From: Tetranychus cinnabarinus
Taxonomy: Eukaryota; Arthropoda; Arachnida; Trombidiformes; Tetranychidae
Length of the DNA: 64,000 nucleotides
Reading direction: 5' to 3'
Assembly: GCA_022266195.1 (NCBI GenBank)
Contig: WHVY01000001.1
Coordinates: 4,092,001 to 4,156,000 of the forward strand
Shown: positions 37,237-52,000 of the stretch, in pieces
How positions within the stretch are numbered: the stretch's first letter is position 1
Layout of the letters: each line of letters begins with the position of its first letter
The notes under the pieces: model-generated
Database searches by the model: none
Seen by the model: the letters and a program-made list of their open reading frames with translations, nothing else
What the model was told of the DNA's origin: nothing
Translations under genes and position numbers: made by a program

Positions 37237-40200
37237 ATTTTCTCACTTTCACTGTAAATTGAATTTCGGTGTTCTCAAATTAAATTGTATTGTATTAAGG
37301 TACATTAACTTCTTGGTGTGACCTATCCTAGATGTGATGAATTCAACTTATAAAATAACAAAAAAAATATACGCTTATTTACATAAATCCTGTATTCACC
37401 TTTATTATTATCCGTGTTAACCTAATTTGGATTAATCACAGGGAAACAAAATATGGAATCAACAAGTTCACAATTATTATCATTGTTTCCACACTTAATC
37501 AAATTTCTTGATCTCATCTGTTACCAAATAACATGATTATCAATTGTTTGATACTCTATTGAAGTACATAACATTTTATTAGGTTACATCTTTGTTTTGG
37601 CTATTCTTGAACAAGTTACATTAATAATGATAACTTTCCAACAAATACATGATAATCAAAACAATTGATTATTCGATCAACGTCAGAAACAATTTACACT
37701 GATTATTTAACTCAACCATATGATATGCTTAAGATTATCTAATTAGTCATTTTTACTTGTAATAAATGATCTCAACTTATAATAATAGTTGGCTTACCAC
37801 AAATTTGATTATATACAGCAAGGAAAACAATGGTAACAATATTTCAATGATTATGTCCAATTGATTACAATCGATGTGATGGATTTTTAATGGCAAATTA
37901 TGATCATCAGGTTCAAGTTGGTTTGTTATTGAATTAATAATTGTATCAATAAAAAAAGGTTGATCACAATTATTCAATGATAAGATGGAAACAATTGAAA
38001 ACCTGTGAAAACCATTACTCCTTTATCCCCTGTCTTTATCAATCAATAACAATAAACTGCAATCAATTTTATCCAAGACTCTTCTTCATCATCATCATTC
38101 CTATCATAACCTACCTTTATTTCATCAATTGTTTACAATTAAAACTCAAGGGAAATCTAAAATTTAACTGTAAATTTCAATGATCCCATATAAATTTCAA
38201 TTTTTAACCAACTGAACATCATAAAAGTGTAAACCAGAAACGAGAAGCAAAATGGTTACTTACATTTATAGTTAGATCATGTTAACTGTCAACAGTCATT
38301 ACCTTTTTATTTCATCAGGTATCGTAATATAGTTAAACCATTTTATACTCACTACCAATTTAAACTATTCACAATTTATGATTAATAATATTTATTCAAT
38401 TGGACTTCACAATAACCATGTTTTATATCTTTGTCTTGCCTTTAGTCAAGGAAAATTGGTCATCTTTTCAACTTTTTGTTTTTCACCTTATTTTGTATTC
38501 TTGTCCAGTCACTTTTTAAAACTTACCTACTTTATCCTTCCTCGTCTTCCTTACTGATTCAAGGAGAACCTTTAGATTCAATAATTATCCTGTTGGTTTA
38601 TTGATTATTGTAAGTAAACTGTTACAATGTTATAATTATCTTAACTAAACTCCACACAGATACAGGTACCTATATACGTAAATAGCATCAAGTTACCAAT
38701 TAATTACCATTGGCTATTGATTGTTGAATTTTGAAGGCGCGCTATTCAACTCTATTGATGCAACAATTTTTTTTTGATTGTTTATTGTATTAACTTTGAT
38801 TAAATGAACAATTGATGATTGTTTCATTGGTAACATTGATTCAGTTAACTTAATAATACAAACAACGAGATCCCAAAAAAACAACAAGCAAGCAAGCAAA
38901 GTGAAAAAGATTAACCATAATCAAGTTATGTTACAAAATGTTATAATGTTACATTATATACAAAATATATAACACTTTTTTGCTTGCTTTGGTTCAAAGG
39001 TTGTGAATCTAATTAAACTTATAAATCATTATAATGAAGTGTAAACGTATCAGTTTGAGTAATTAAATAAAAATTATACTTTAATTAATTCACCAATCGG
39101 ATTGAAAAAATATTGTTTCATGTTGTGAATCAACATCCATTATCCAAGGTTTCCTTTGAACAACAAAGATACTTGAACAATCGGCAAGCCTCATTTAAAT
39201 TTTGATCCAACCTTAGGTCAACAATTAACTGTTGATTTGATTATTTTCACTCTTTAATCAGCTGACAATCAAGTTTGATTAGCTGAAAAATCAGTTGAGA
39301 CATCAAGCCTGATCCATAGTTGCATTGAACTGATACAGATTTGTTTACTGTCTAAATGGTAAAAACTGTAGATTGTTGTCTTTATTTTCAACAATTTAGC
39401 TCATGACAAGAATAAACATGATGAAAACAGGATTGATTAGGAGTGTGATTGTTAAAGGGGAAAAGAGATGACAATTGACAATCCAATTTAAAACAAATCT
39501 ATCAATTGAACTTTATACACCAAAATAATGTCAAAACATTTCCTCAACTCATATGTCTTTTCCTTGGTATCCATTTCTTTATTTTGTTAATCATGTTTGT
39601 CAATATCTCATTCAATGATCATCACATGAAAAAGATGAAAATGATGGAAGAAATGATGAAAAATAGTGAAAAGCTGGAAACAAAAAGTAAAGGCAACAGT
39701 GAAAAGTTGAAAAAAGAAGATCAATTTCAATATTGATTTCATTTTTGCTTCCATTCATCATCTTTCAAGGATCAGTAAAATGTCTGAACATCTTATCATA
39801 ATGATCAACATCAACATGATCATCCTTCATCATCACATTTTATAGCATTTGATATCAATTGATTAACAAAATAAAAACAACAACAACAACAATAAATAAG
39901 ATGAAAACTGAAAAATACTGTTGAGTTTTTGGTTCAATCTAAAAGGTCTTCAAAGCTTTCCTATTTTCATCTCGTTGATTAGATGGATTTAAATTGCTGA
40001 TTTATGGACACAATAACAACTCGCTACAACTGTGAATCCCATCTTAATAGTCAACCAAGGCGAGATTCATGTTTAAATTGTAGTTTTCTCAGGTAAATTA
40101 TTATTAAGGTAAAAACAAAGAGGAGAAACAAAATACAAGGTAAACAAAAAGTAGACCCAAAAAAAGCAAGTTGATCCCATGAAGACTCATAAATGTTGTA

Positions 40201-43200
40201 AAGATGTAGAGAGTAAACAATTGATTATTACAACAATCAAGTAAAGGTTATTGTTTTCAATTGGATTAACGGGTAAAAAAACAAGGTAAACTCTGTCCTC
40301 TTCTCATCATCATCATGATTCACCGTAAAAGACTTGGAAATGTCCATTGAATTAAGTTGAAATTTGCTTCTTCCTTTATCATCCTTTCACCATCCTGAAC
40401 CTATTCAATGTAATTTTTGAGTCTACAAAAATTGGCTCACAAACTAAGCCTTAATTTCAATGGCTAGTTCAACCCAGTAAATCCTCTGGATTTTCAATCA
40501 ACCTCTTGAGACGTTTGACCACTTCCACTGGATGATCAAGATGATGATGAAGCGAACTACAGATCAGCTCATTCAGCTTTCTTTGCCCATTTAACAATAA
40601 ACTACTCAACTAATTTAAAGGATCAACTCTTTTCTTGTTGCCCATTTTGCTTCTTGATTTGCCTTTTCGCAATTTAATATTAACCTTTATCGTTGTAATT
40701 TTCTGACCTTTTTTTGCTGGTCTCAATTACAAACTACAGAAAGGGCTTCAAATTGTTGTCCCTTGATTAGGGAAGGAAAACAGCAAAAGAAATAAAAAGA
40801 TTGAATTAGCAAAAACAAGAAAACAATTTACTCCATTAACCATTCCAATGTATTCACAATGAATAACCTTTTAACCATCTAGTCGATTCAATTTTTGTTC
40901 AAAATTACCTTATTGATTGTAACCTCATCTCATTCAATCAATGTTAACCCAATGGACCTTAAATAAAATTTTGTCAATCGTTTTTTATTTCAATAATTTC
41001 TTCCTTTTGTTTCATTTTATTGATTTTATCAATTTTTAATGTTGATGGTTATTCAATAATTGTTGTATAATTCAATGAAATGGGGAACAATTTTAATGTA
41101 AATTCAATTGATCACTAAATTGTAAGTTTAAACCTTCACATTAGATCTTCAGTTGAGGCTTAAATTTTTACTTACAAGTTGAACTTACATTTAGGCCTAC
41201 AATTTAGGTTGACAATTTAAAAGCTGGAAACCCAAAAATGGTTAACAATATCAATCAAATGCCATAATCGCATTTTTGACACTCCAATGAAACCCAAACC
41301 ATGATTGAGGTTTCACTGAACAGGATAAACATCTTTTCACATCATCATCAGTATCATTTTCATCCTCTCCTTTATCCTTCAGTCTATCACCATCAACATT
41401 ATCATCATTATCAGCATCATGATAATCATTGTGAACAAGTTCGCATCATTTTGAAGCTTTAAATTGAAGGGAAACGCTATTAGTTTAATCATAACAAAGG
41501 CTTTTCAAGTGATCATGTTTTGTCTGCTTCTTTGACTTGATTTACATTGAATTTGATCATTTGGAAGGAACGATGATACGATAATAATAAAAAATGATTC
41601 TGTCTATTTTGCCGTGAAAAAATGAATCAGATTTGAATTGGAATGAAATGAATTGAAAAATGTGAATTTTGGCCCAATTGAACAAGACAAAGTGTTAGAT
41701 TGGTTAATATTGTTTGTTGAATAAGCTTCAGGCAAATGATATTTGTTTCCCTTTCAACCTTTTCAATAATTTCAATTCATTGAATTCAAATGATTGAACA
41801 ATCATGTAAACAAGTTATTTACCTTAAATCATGAAAAATGATCATTCATTATAATACAGTATTTATATTTGTCAACCAAAAACAAATAGTGAAACAAACA
41901 GGAGCAATGATTGAAATATGATTGACCGACTACAGATGGAAAGGTTTGGTTTAATTGTTCAACATTTGTCAACATAACAGTTGAAAAGCAAAGTTAACAA
42001 TTAGCTAATTATTGTAATGTTAATTGATTGAAAGACGTAAAAGGGTTTCAAATTAAAGGTGATGTTGACGATGAAAGATGAAAAAAGGTTTAAACAATCA
42101 TAAATGTAAAGAGCAAGTTAAACAATGAATGATGAAGACTTACGTTAAGGCAAGAAAAGATGATGAAGATGTAAAATAATGTAAACATTAATGTACACTG
42201 AATTGAAGATGGTAAAGATGAAGATGTTGAAGATGATGATGAAGATGATGAAGAAAAGTAAAGAGGAAGAAACGAGTAAATAATAAAGTATAAAAAAAAC
42301 GAAGAGGAAAAAGTGAATGTGTTTGGTATGAGGAATGAAAGATGAGGATAAAAAGATGAGGTTGTTGTGAATAAATTATTTTTCATCTATTTTGACTGGC
42401 TTTACTTGCTTATTATTATTATAATCATTATTATTATCATATGATAGATCAGTCAACATTAAGTTAACCATAAGAATTGAGATTAACAAGGGAAACTGAT
42501 ATTTATACTACATTTAATATATTCATTTCATTCTCGTACTTTTTTTTCAGGCCTTCACTTGCAACTGAATAATAATAAGCTTCAAAGCTTTCTTGGTTAC
42601 AACCATTATTAACTTGATTCATTTTAAATTAACATGATACATGATTAACTAGCTAAATCAATTGTGATCAGCTTTTACATTTAATTGGAGTTGAATAAAA
42701 ATTATGGGTTAAGCTGTTCAACCAAAACTGGTCAACTTGTACATTCTGGTTACTTGGTTTTGATTGTTACATGCTTTTTGGCTTGGATTTACTTGTTAGT
42801 TTATTTCACTTGATTTTTGTACTAATTTGCCAAACAATTAATAGCCAATTGTTTAATAATTGTTGATATCTTTGTATACATTTGTTGTTTGATTGATTTT
42901 TGTTATTGGAAAATTGTTTCCATGAATCTCGTGAGGATTGCTTTTGATGGTTTCATTTTTTCCCATGTATTTGATTAACCAAATTGGAAGGTCCTTTTTT
43001 GGTGCCAATTTAATCATTTTAGGTTGTAGTTATGGGAAAATATTGTCTATACTCTTGTGATTAAATGAAACAATTTATTATCAAAATAACAGGTTCCAGA
43101 GTATCATTGAATACAAGTCTTTAATGGATGTTTACCCTTAACATCTTGATCATGTAATACTATGCTATTTTCAATGTAAACAAAGGTAAGTATTAATTGG

Positions 43201-44993
43201 AATGAGTAGAGAAAAGGTTAATTAGCTGAAACAAAGTAAATTACGGCTAATATGAGTCGAGTAATTCATTGGAAAATAATTGTTTGTCAAACACTTTGTA
43301 AATCAGTGAACAAGTTTACCCTAATCATTATTACCTTATTGGATACAATATTTTAGCAAAGTAAAACTGAAACCATTTTTGTTGTTAGATGGATGAGAAA
43401 AGTAGAGGAAAAAAAAGAGTTGAATATTTTGACTGTTTCATTGTGAATATTCTGGGCTCTTCTACCTGGCTCATGATGATCAGCCTTTTGTTTTGTAACC
43501 AACAACCAAGAATCCTTTTTGGAAGCAATTAGCTAAAAGCATTCAGTTAAGATGGGTTACATTTGGCGTCAATGAATGAAGAGAGTGAAGGAGGAAGATG
43601 AAATGATGATCATCATGATGAGGGTGATGTTGGTGAACATGAAGATAAACAGGATGAGAGGTAAGACCTATAAAGTAGATTGAAGGTTGAAGATATTCAG
43701 GAAGAGATGATGATAAGGAAAAAGTCGAGATCAATTGCCATTGCATAACTTGTATGGGACTCACATGGAGTTAAACGATGAAGGAGAAAGCAGAAGATTG
43801 AAGATGATGATGATAATGATGATGATGAGAAGGATTTTTAGCTTGAAAGGGAATCTCTTTTCACTGGTAAAGATATTTACATTTACAGCAACAGCAACAG
43901 CAGCAGCAAAGGCCAACACTTTGATATTGAAATGGTTATTTATTGTCCAATTTGGTTATAAAGAAAGAAGATGAAGATGAAAAAAAGGCAATTGTTTTGT
44001 AGGAATTTTGGGCTTCACAGATGTAAACATTATCATCTTGATGATCATCATGATCCTTTAGACATGAGATGAAGTCAAGATTAATGGCAAATGTGTGAAT
44101 ATAATAGCGTAAAAACATGAACGCAGATAAACAAGACTAGAAATCATCAATCAGCTGGTAAAATTGAAATCATATTTCAATTTTGTCTTATTGCTGTTAA
44201 ATCATCATTTCGATCTCTCTTCGCCTTTTATCAGCTTCTTTTCTTGTTTCCATGTTTACTTTGTTTATTGCATGATCCAATCATCTCCAGCTTATGTCCC
44301 ATTGAAATGAATTAACTAAATAAGTTTCATTTTTCAGCCTTTTCCTTTCACCAGAAGAAGCAAAAAAATCCATGAAAGTAAATAAAAAGCAATGAATGTA
44401 ATGCTTAGAGCCAAATGCATTTTCTTGAGCTTTGATAGTTGAAATGTCCATCTTATTTACAGCTTTGTGTTTATTTGTCTTTGATTAATTGTTTGGCCTC
44501 TCCTTCAGTGTTAATTGGTGTGAAATTAGATTAAAAACCTAAAAGAAAGGGAGAAAAAGAGAGAAAAGATAAGTTAAATTGTTAACAATTAAGCTGGTTT
44601 AAAAATTGTTTGGTTGTTAAATTATTTCCACTTGTTTAACTCTATTACTGTTATTATTAAGATTGTTGTTGTTGTTGTGTTGAACAATGTGTGATGAGGA
44701 TGATAATTGTTTAAATGGATAATGATAATGAGTGTATCACACAAAACACTAATTCAGGCTCACTTTACAATCATAATTTAATTGTTTAAACTCATTCTCA
44801 TCTCATTGTGAAGATAGATAATCAATTGATTCAATTTTCCTGCCCAAATGAAGTAACATTTAACAAAGATCAATCAATTTTCTTCTCATCACAACATTTT
44901 TTGACCTTTTTCCCATCTCTTTCTTTCTGGCTTCATCTTCTTCCAAGGGACTTTTTGTCTTCAAAATAAAGATGATCAAAGATGAGAATCTGA

Positions 44994-45015
44994 AAGAGAG
45001 AGAGAGAGAGAGAGA
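44994..45015. repeat. (GA)n microsatellite
   Basis: About eleven GA units in a row. It lies inside a purine-rich stretch (about 44990-45330) that creates a spurious 179-codon Leu/Ser/Phe-rich ORF on the other strand. Confidence 0.75.
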
Positions 45016-46037
45016 AAAGAAAGAAACATTAAAGTTTTTCTGTTCAACAAAAGTCCATGTAAAAAGGAGAAAAAAAAGATAAAGTAAAAGTGTCCAACCC
45101 TTAAAAACAAGTGATGAGGATGTTGGATGAACAGAACGAGAAGATGAAGTTGGATGATGATCAGGGATGATGGGAAAGACTGGGAATGAAGAGATGCCTG
45201 GAAAGTAAGACCTTAAGGCAAAAATGAAACTCCAAGAAGAGGTATAGGATAAAAAGTGATGAGGAAAAAGTGATGTGAAGAGAGAGAGAAAGAGATAGAC
45301 AGAGAAGAGAGAGAAGAGCAAAAAAGAAGATGTAATTTCAAGTCTTTTCATCTTCTCTGCTTGTTTTTTCCATATAGGAAAAAAGATGAAGATGATCAAG
45401 TTGGGTGGAGTTGCAAGGAGGAGTCAAAAGTGTTGACTGGTTCCTAAATATCATGGCTATAGATTCAGTAAAGAGGGAGAGATTAAAGATGAGGATGGAG
45501 AAGAAGATGAGATTGGAATGAAAGTGAACAGTCAAAGGCACAGTCATATTGGCACAAAGAGTCATTGCAATTTGTTTTGTTTGTTTTTTTTGTTTGGACG
45601 AGACCAAGAAAGAGCCAGAAGAGAGAGGCAAACGAGTTTGGAGAGACAAAAAATAACACCATCAACACCATTATTCAGTCTGAGGAACACCATGAATTAA
45701 TATTTTCAAATTTTTTGGAAATTTGTTTTTACTCCTTTTGTTTTGTCGACTGCCTTTCTTAAAAAGCTTTCCTCCAATATTTTGTTGTGGCTTGCTGTTT
45801 ATCATGTGTTACTTTAACCTCCTTCTTCAGTGATTATTTCATGTAAACAAGCATAATATTTGGTTGTTTGTTTTACCTGTTTGTTTGCTTCCATTTCAAG
45901 AATTTCCGTCGATTTCGTCTTCTCTGTCCTTCTCCGTCTTCTTTGTCTTTCTCGTCTTCATCGTCTGCACCGTTTAGATCGTCTTCCCCATCTTGTTTGT
46001 GTTGTTAACCTGTTAATTTTTTTTATCCGATTGACAA

Positions 46038-49000
46038 ATGATAATTATGGGAAGTACAACAGCAACACCAACAACAGGTTCACAGGGAACTGGTAATCTA
46101 AATTGTTATTGGGGAATGATTGGCTCAGATGATAATCCAACTGGATTTAGCGGTTCAAGTGTAAACAGTAACAGTGTTGTAAATTCAAGTTCATTATCAA
46201 ACTGTCAGCAAAGTGGTGGTCCAGGATCAACTCTTGATTATAACCATAGTGCATATTCAACATCAACCACAGGTTATCCAGGCTCATACTATTCCGTTGG
46301 TGGTCAACCTTATGGATCAGCTGCTGCTGTTGCTGCCTCTTCAGCGGCGGCTTCAGCCTCCCTTTATCAACAATTAGCTGCTTCATCGTCGGCTCGAGCT
46401 CAATTAATTACTTCATGGGATCAAACTGATGATGATTGTAAATCAAAGTTGTCCAAAAAAAATTGCCATTACTCGCTGGGTGACACCAATTCACATTATG
46501 TTCATCATCCTTTTGATACATCATCAACCAAATCAACTTTTGATCTTCTTTCAGCTCATACTAATCCATCATCAATAAAAGGTAACTTATAATCAACAAT
46601 TTCACCAACTTCGTCATTAGATTTAAAAAAATTTAAACGATTCAAGATTCTAATAGTGAAACATTTAATTAAAAGCAATAAATCCGTAGCAGGTGATCAA
46701 ATCATAATAACGCTAATAATCGTTACAATAGTAATATTATATTTGCAAGTTTTCACAGAAACTCAGATTTGAAACGATTGATAAACGGATTGACACACTA
46801 TCAACGAAATTCAAGAATTGTAAACATATGTTGATACCAATCAGTTAGATGATCATGACAATACTTTAAATTGTCGAGCGAAGATTCTTGAAACAATAAC
46901 TCATAAATTGGTCTAAACTGATAAATTTGACTTTTCTTTCGACTTTGATTCGTCTTTTCATGAAAACATATTGATGCTAATTTTAATTATTTCAAGGTTT
47001 GCCTTATAAAATGTACTCTCCGTCACACGAAGCTGTGTTAACTGAGAAACGAAAACAACGTCGGATTCGGACAACATTTTCAAGTTCACAATTAAAAGAA
47101 TTGGAAAGAGCTTTTCATGAAACTCATTATCCTGATATTTACACCCGTGAAGATATTGCACGCAAAACAGACCTTACAGAAGCACGTGTACAGGTAAGAA
47201 AATTAACATTCAATAATCTTGACCTAATAACAAATTAACTGTAAATGATACTGCTAAAGCAATCAAGGCTACAAACAATGAATACCAACAAGATATAAAT
47301 GTACAAAATGAAATAATCAAGTTATTATACAATTGTAGCAAGTTCTTAATATGATAAAACCTTTTGGTCTTTTTTTACAAGAAACACCGACTATAAACAT
47401 ATAGACATATTGTTTGTTTACTAAATGCTGAAACGTTGTTCCAAATAACTGAATGTTAGCTGAATCCTAGATCATAATCTTGAATCAAAATTAAACCCAA
47501 ATTAATTTTTATGGAGGGGTAATAATAATGTTAGTGTACAGTTGCTCATTTAGATAAGGTGTGCAAATGCGAGGTAATTCTGTCACTGCTATTGTTTGTG
47601 ATGATGTTGTTATTGAAGATGATCCTGATAATGATGATAAGCAATGAAAAGAAACGTGTCCTTCAATTGTTGACATTTTCGTGTGTGTGTTTGTCCTATT
47701 TGGCACCATTCCATTTCAGCCTACTGTTATATCAATTGGGAAAACCTGTGTTGGTGTAACCTGTGCTCAGTTGCTTGTTTGATTACAGTAGATAATATCA
47801 GCTATGTTGATCAAGACATTCATTTGATGATGATGAAAATTGTTTTCCGATTTATTGTTTTCTTTTGTCCCTTTCGGTGTTGTTTATTGTCATGTCGCAG
47901 GGTCTGTAAGAGGAGAGAGAGAGAAAGAAAAAAAAGAGTGAAATATGGTGAACAATGTTACAGGAAGGAAATATTTTGCATTCAAATGTGTCCAACAGGC
48001 GTGTGCAGTGTTATGAGATTTCAAATACTTACAATCTAAACGCGTGTCCAAGTAATCAAGTTGATGATGAATAAGATGAGAGGAACACAAAAACAAGACA
48101 ACGGAACAATAAAATGATAAATATAAACCCAACAAAAAAACAACAACATTCAGTGAATCCTTAATAGCGCCATCTGTATGCAAAACATTATCATCTTAAA
48201 CTGTTATCCAAGTTGTTCAACATTCAATTGTAACCAACGTCCAGGTTAATCATCCGTTACCAAATCAACCCTCTAATCCTAATTAAATTTGACTTGACAC
48301 GTGATCAAAGTCATCTCCTCTTTGGTCATCCTCATCCCAGTTATCATAATCTTCATCAATAACAGTAAATCCACTTGAATAATGTCCGTTTAACCTCAAA
48401 ATCCGTCGCTCTTTTTTCCTCTTCTTTGTGTACTTTTTGCTCAACAATTCAAATCAACAATCAACCAACAGTTAATATTTCCGATATATAAGTGTTAATC
48501 CATTAAACATTGAGGCGCATGTTAACTCCTTTAGATAACAAATTTACCTTTTCAGAAGACTCCATCTTTTTCCTATCGCTTTCCTATTCTAATCTAATCC
48601 CTACATCATGATGATTCTGGACATGATGATAATATCTGGTTGGTGATGATTTTGATGATGTTGATAATGATGGGAAAGCTTAGTTGTTGATCGTGGGAAG
48701 TTTCAATCAAATCACTTGAGTAAAATTATCTTGTCCCTTCATTGCTCTTTCATTCAAAACTAATGTCAAGTGAACCTGATAAAGCTAACCATAAATCCCA
48801 ATAGATTACTGGGAGTGAAAATTGAAATAAAGACGATGAAACAAATTGTCGATGCCGAACAAAATGATCAACTAATCAACCTTCTATCATTTCCTAATGA
48901 TCATCAGACACAATTGAGTTGAGATATTTTCTCAGACCTCGAACAAAATGTCCAAACAAGAATAATATTTTTAGTCTCAAGTGTATTTCGGGTTAAAAAT

Positions 49001-52000
49001 GTCAACTTTTTTCACATTCACTTTTAGGTTAACATTAAATATTGATGTTTAAATGATTCTCTGTTTTTCACTGATCTCCAATGAAATCATTTAATAGCCA
49101 TATTTTACGTTGAATCACAATTTTTCACTCCAAATATCAAATAATTTAAAAAATTTCTTCTCACGATAACAATTAGATTGGAACTGATTTCACCCAATTT
49201 CAAGTTGATTATCAATCATACAAATAGCTTTTTCCCTTTTACCATTCATTTCATTTGATATGCTTTGAATTGTGTAAATTCAACGTTAAAGATTCGGGTT
49301 TCATTCAAGTTTTCCTTGTCACCAAAGATAAACACCAAAACTCATCTTCATCATCTTCATCTTCTTTCTCTCTGACCTTATTGACATTTGTGTTTTTGTT
49401 TGATTGTAACTCTCATTCAATACAGTCAGTTGAGTAAATATTGATTCAATTTCATTTTGAAATGGTTTTGTCAGGCAAACCTTTTGGCTTTGCTTTAAAC
49501 GATCACATTTTTTGCTATACTCAAGAGATGATTATTATTATAAAATTTAAATAGAGATTTAAATCAATTATTGTTGTTTGATTAATGATTAATTGTCATT
49601 TACAAAATGATCAACAATTAATCGCCATTTAATTACCATTCAAAGTCAATCCAAATAATCAAAGCCTGATGTTTAATTGTTGCATTAAGTCAGTGGAACC
49701 AAAAATTTAACTGGTTACTGAATAACCAAAACAACTTACATCTAAATTTTGCTTCCACTGACCTCAAGTTTGCTTCGGATTTTTGTTTGACTATCAAATG
49801 TTATTTGGGAAATAAAGATTAATTGTAATTATGATTGGATTTAACCATTGAAAATGCTTTCAATGGATCCAAAAATGTCAACCAAATGGTGTATCAACTA
49901 GTTAATTCATGTCATACAACCATTAGAGAGACTTTCAATTTGGTCTTTAAATGCAATCAAATCGCATTTGAATGGTCAGTTTGCTGGTCATTGATAATGA
50001 TAATGACGATATGAAAAAGAGGGTTAAATGGACAAACAATTCAATTAAAGCATAAAAACAGGCAGAAGTCTTCATGGTTGACGGTCAATTTTGGGTTAAG
50101 CCTTTCTATTGATGCACCTTTTTTGTTTTACATTGAATGGTGATCAAGGGAAGGATGATAAAGGATGGTTGATGGTAATCATCATCATCCACAAAAATGG
50201 CTACAAAATAGATGACAATGATTGTTACGGTGTTCAAGCCTTTAAACTGTCATTGACTTTATCCTTTCAATGGCAATTGATAAATCAATCTCATCTCTTT
50301 CGATGATAATGATGATGAGAATGGTTATAATGATGATCAAGATGATCATCATAAAACTGACTTACAATTTTATCTTGATTATTTTTTCTTGTCTCATCCT
50401 AATGAGGAAAACAGTTTCTGGTGTTCCTTACCATTATTGATGTGAGTTCATCATTGTACTGATGATTCATTTCATTCTCTGATATTTTCCAGATTTCAAC
50501 CTTTCATCTTTTTTTATCCTCACCATCATCTTCAGATTCATTGGGCCCTTTACTCCAAATAACCAAAGATATTTCCTTTTTTTTACCAAACTCCATCTCA
50601 GTTTTTTCCCTCATTTTTACTCCTCTTTTATTCAATTATCTTAATCAAACATTTAACTCTCAATTAATTTGCAATAATTTTCTCAATATAATTGTAATTT
50701 AATTGTATAACAATAGATTTAACATTGAAATTGTTGATCTGAAAACAAAATTAGCGCCAAAAAATGCAGTAGCGACTTCAACGTTGAAAAATGTTAATTA
50801 AAGTGTTATTTACACTCTTTTGTTGCTGCGTAATTCAGAAATGGTAAATCATCTTTGTAATGGTTGGTGGATTTACTTTTATTAAATGGTGTCAATATTT
50901 TAATAACTATTAGGATTAGCCATTGTATTATAATGTTAAGTTGAATTATAAAAGTGGTTGTAAAAAGTGATACAATATAAGAACTAAATAATAACATGGA
51001 GATCAATTTAATCCAAGTAAGTATAAAAATCTATTCAATAGATTTATATCCTTACTATCTTTGTATTTTGTTCCTGGTACTTCGCTCTTTATTCACAATA
51101 ATAACACTTATATTTTATTGACAATACACAAATGATGATGAAGATGCGGATAAATGTAATCAAGAGTATATATTAAGAGCATATGTTGTTAGCAAAATGG
51201 TGAATCAGAAAGAATCCCCTCTTTCAAACAATCAACTAAATAATACCAAGTGTAAATGATAGTTGATTATTTTTCTTACTCTTCCTTTTATCATATTTAG
51301 TGACCTTAATTATCATTCTTTTATGATTTAATGGTAGTGATTGAAGTATAGTTAACTTGTCTTGATGATGTTGACGGTGATGATGTTGAATGGTGATCAA
51401 ATGAGCGTGTTAACATTTAAATAGTGAAATCTTTTGTTGTCAACATTTGATAGGAAACTTAATGGGCCTTAAATGAAGATAGAGAAAAAAGCTTTTCATC
51501 ATTATTATTTAATAGATTAATCAAAGTGATTTAAGGTAGTCTCTTCACAGTTTTGTGGTCTATGTAAAGTCGTTTAATAGATAGCAAAAATGGGACACTT
51601 TGTTATTAACAGTTTGTTAAACACAATATTTGCTAGTGCCATTGTTACAAAGCTGTACAAACGCGTGTGTTTAATCATCGCAATTGACTTTTCATATCTT
51701 AATTCCATTGAAAATTTAATTTACTAATCTTCAGCAATCAATGTTTACCTTTCAAACGTCTGCATCAATTTGTTTACCAATGTTTACTTTGATTTTTTTT
51801 TAATTTATTTTATTATTTTTTCCTTTATGTTTTTCCCCATTAGGTAGGTTCACAACTTTGTCTGTAATTATCTGCATATCAAGAATCAAGACTTTTGCAT
51901 GGTTATTTGAATACACACTTTGATTAGTGACTGGGAAGACAAAGCCATGAAAGGCAATCGGATTCAACAGACTCATTGACTGTTAACTAAAATGAGTTAC

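Larger units (their letters stand above)
36404..46037. other. 9.6-kb gene-free region upstream of Phox2
   Basis: No ORF in this region resembles a known protein. It has CT and GAT/ATC microsatellite tracts (for example 37203-37236, 42190-42260, 43590-43830, 44994-45015) and many TAAT/ATTA words expected from its AT content. Its position before a developmental homeobox gene suggests cis-regulatory DNA. The KDM5 3' UTR occupies the left end. Confidence 0.45.

Noticed and set aside
39506..39736. 76-codon ORF between KDM5 and Phox2
   Set aside because: Met/Lys-rich low complexity after a hydrophobic start; no support for coding.
42090..42386. 98-codon Ser/Phe-rich minus-strand ORF
   Set aside because: It is the complement of a GAT/GAA purine tract.
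44860..45399. 179-codon minus-strand ORF
   Set aside because: It arises from GA- and GAT-rich simple sequence; repeated Ser/Leu/Phe with no domain.
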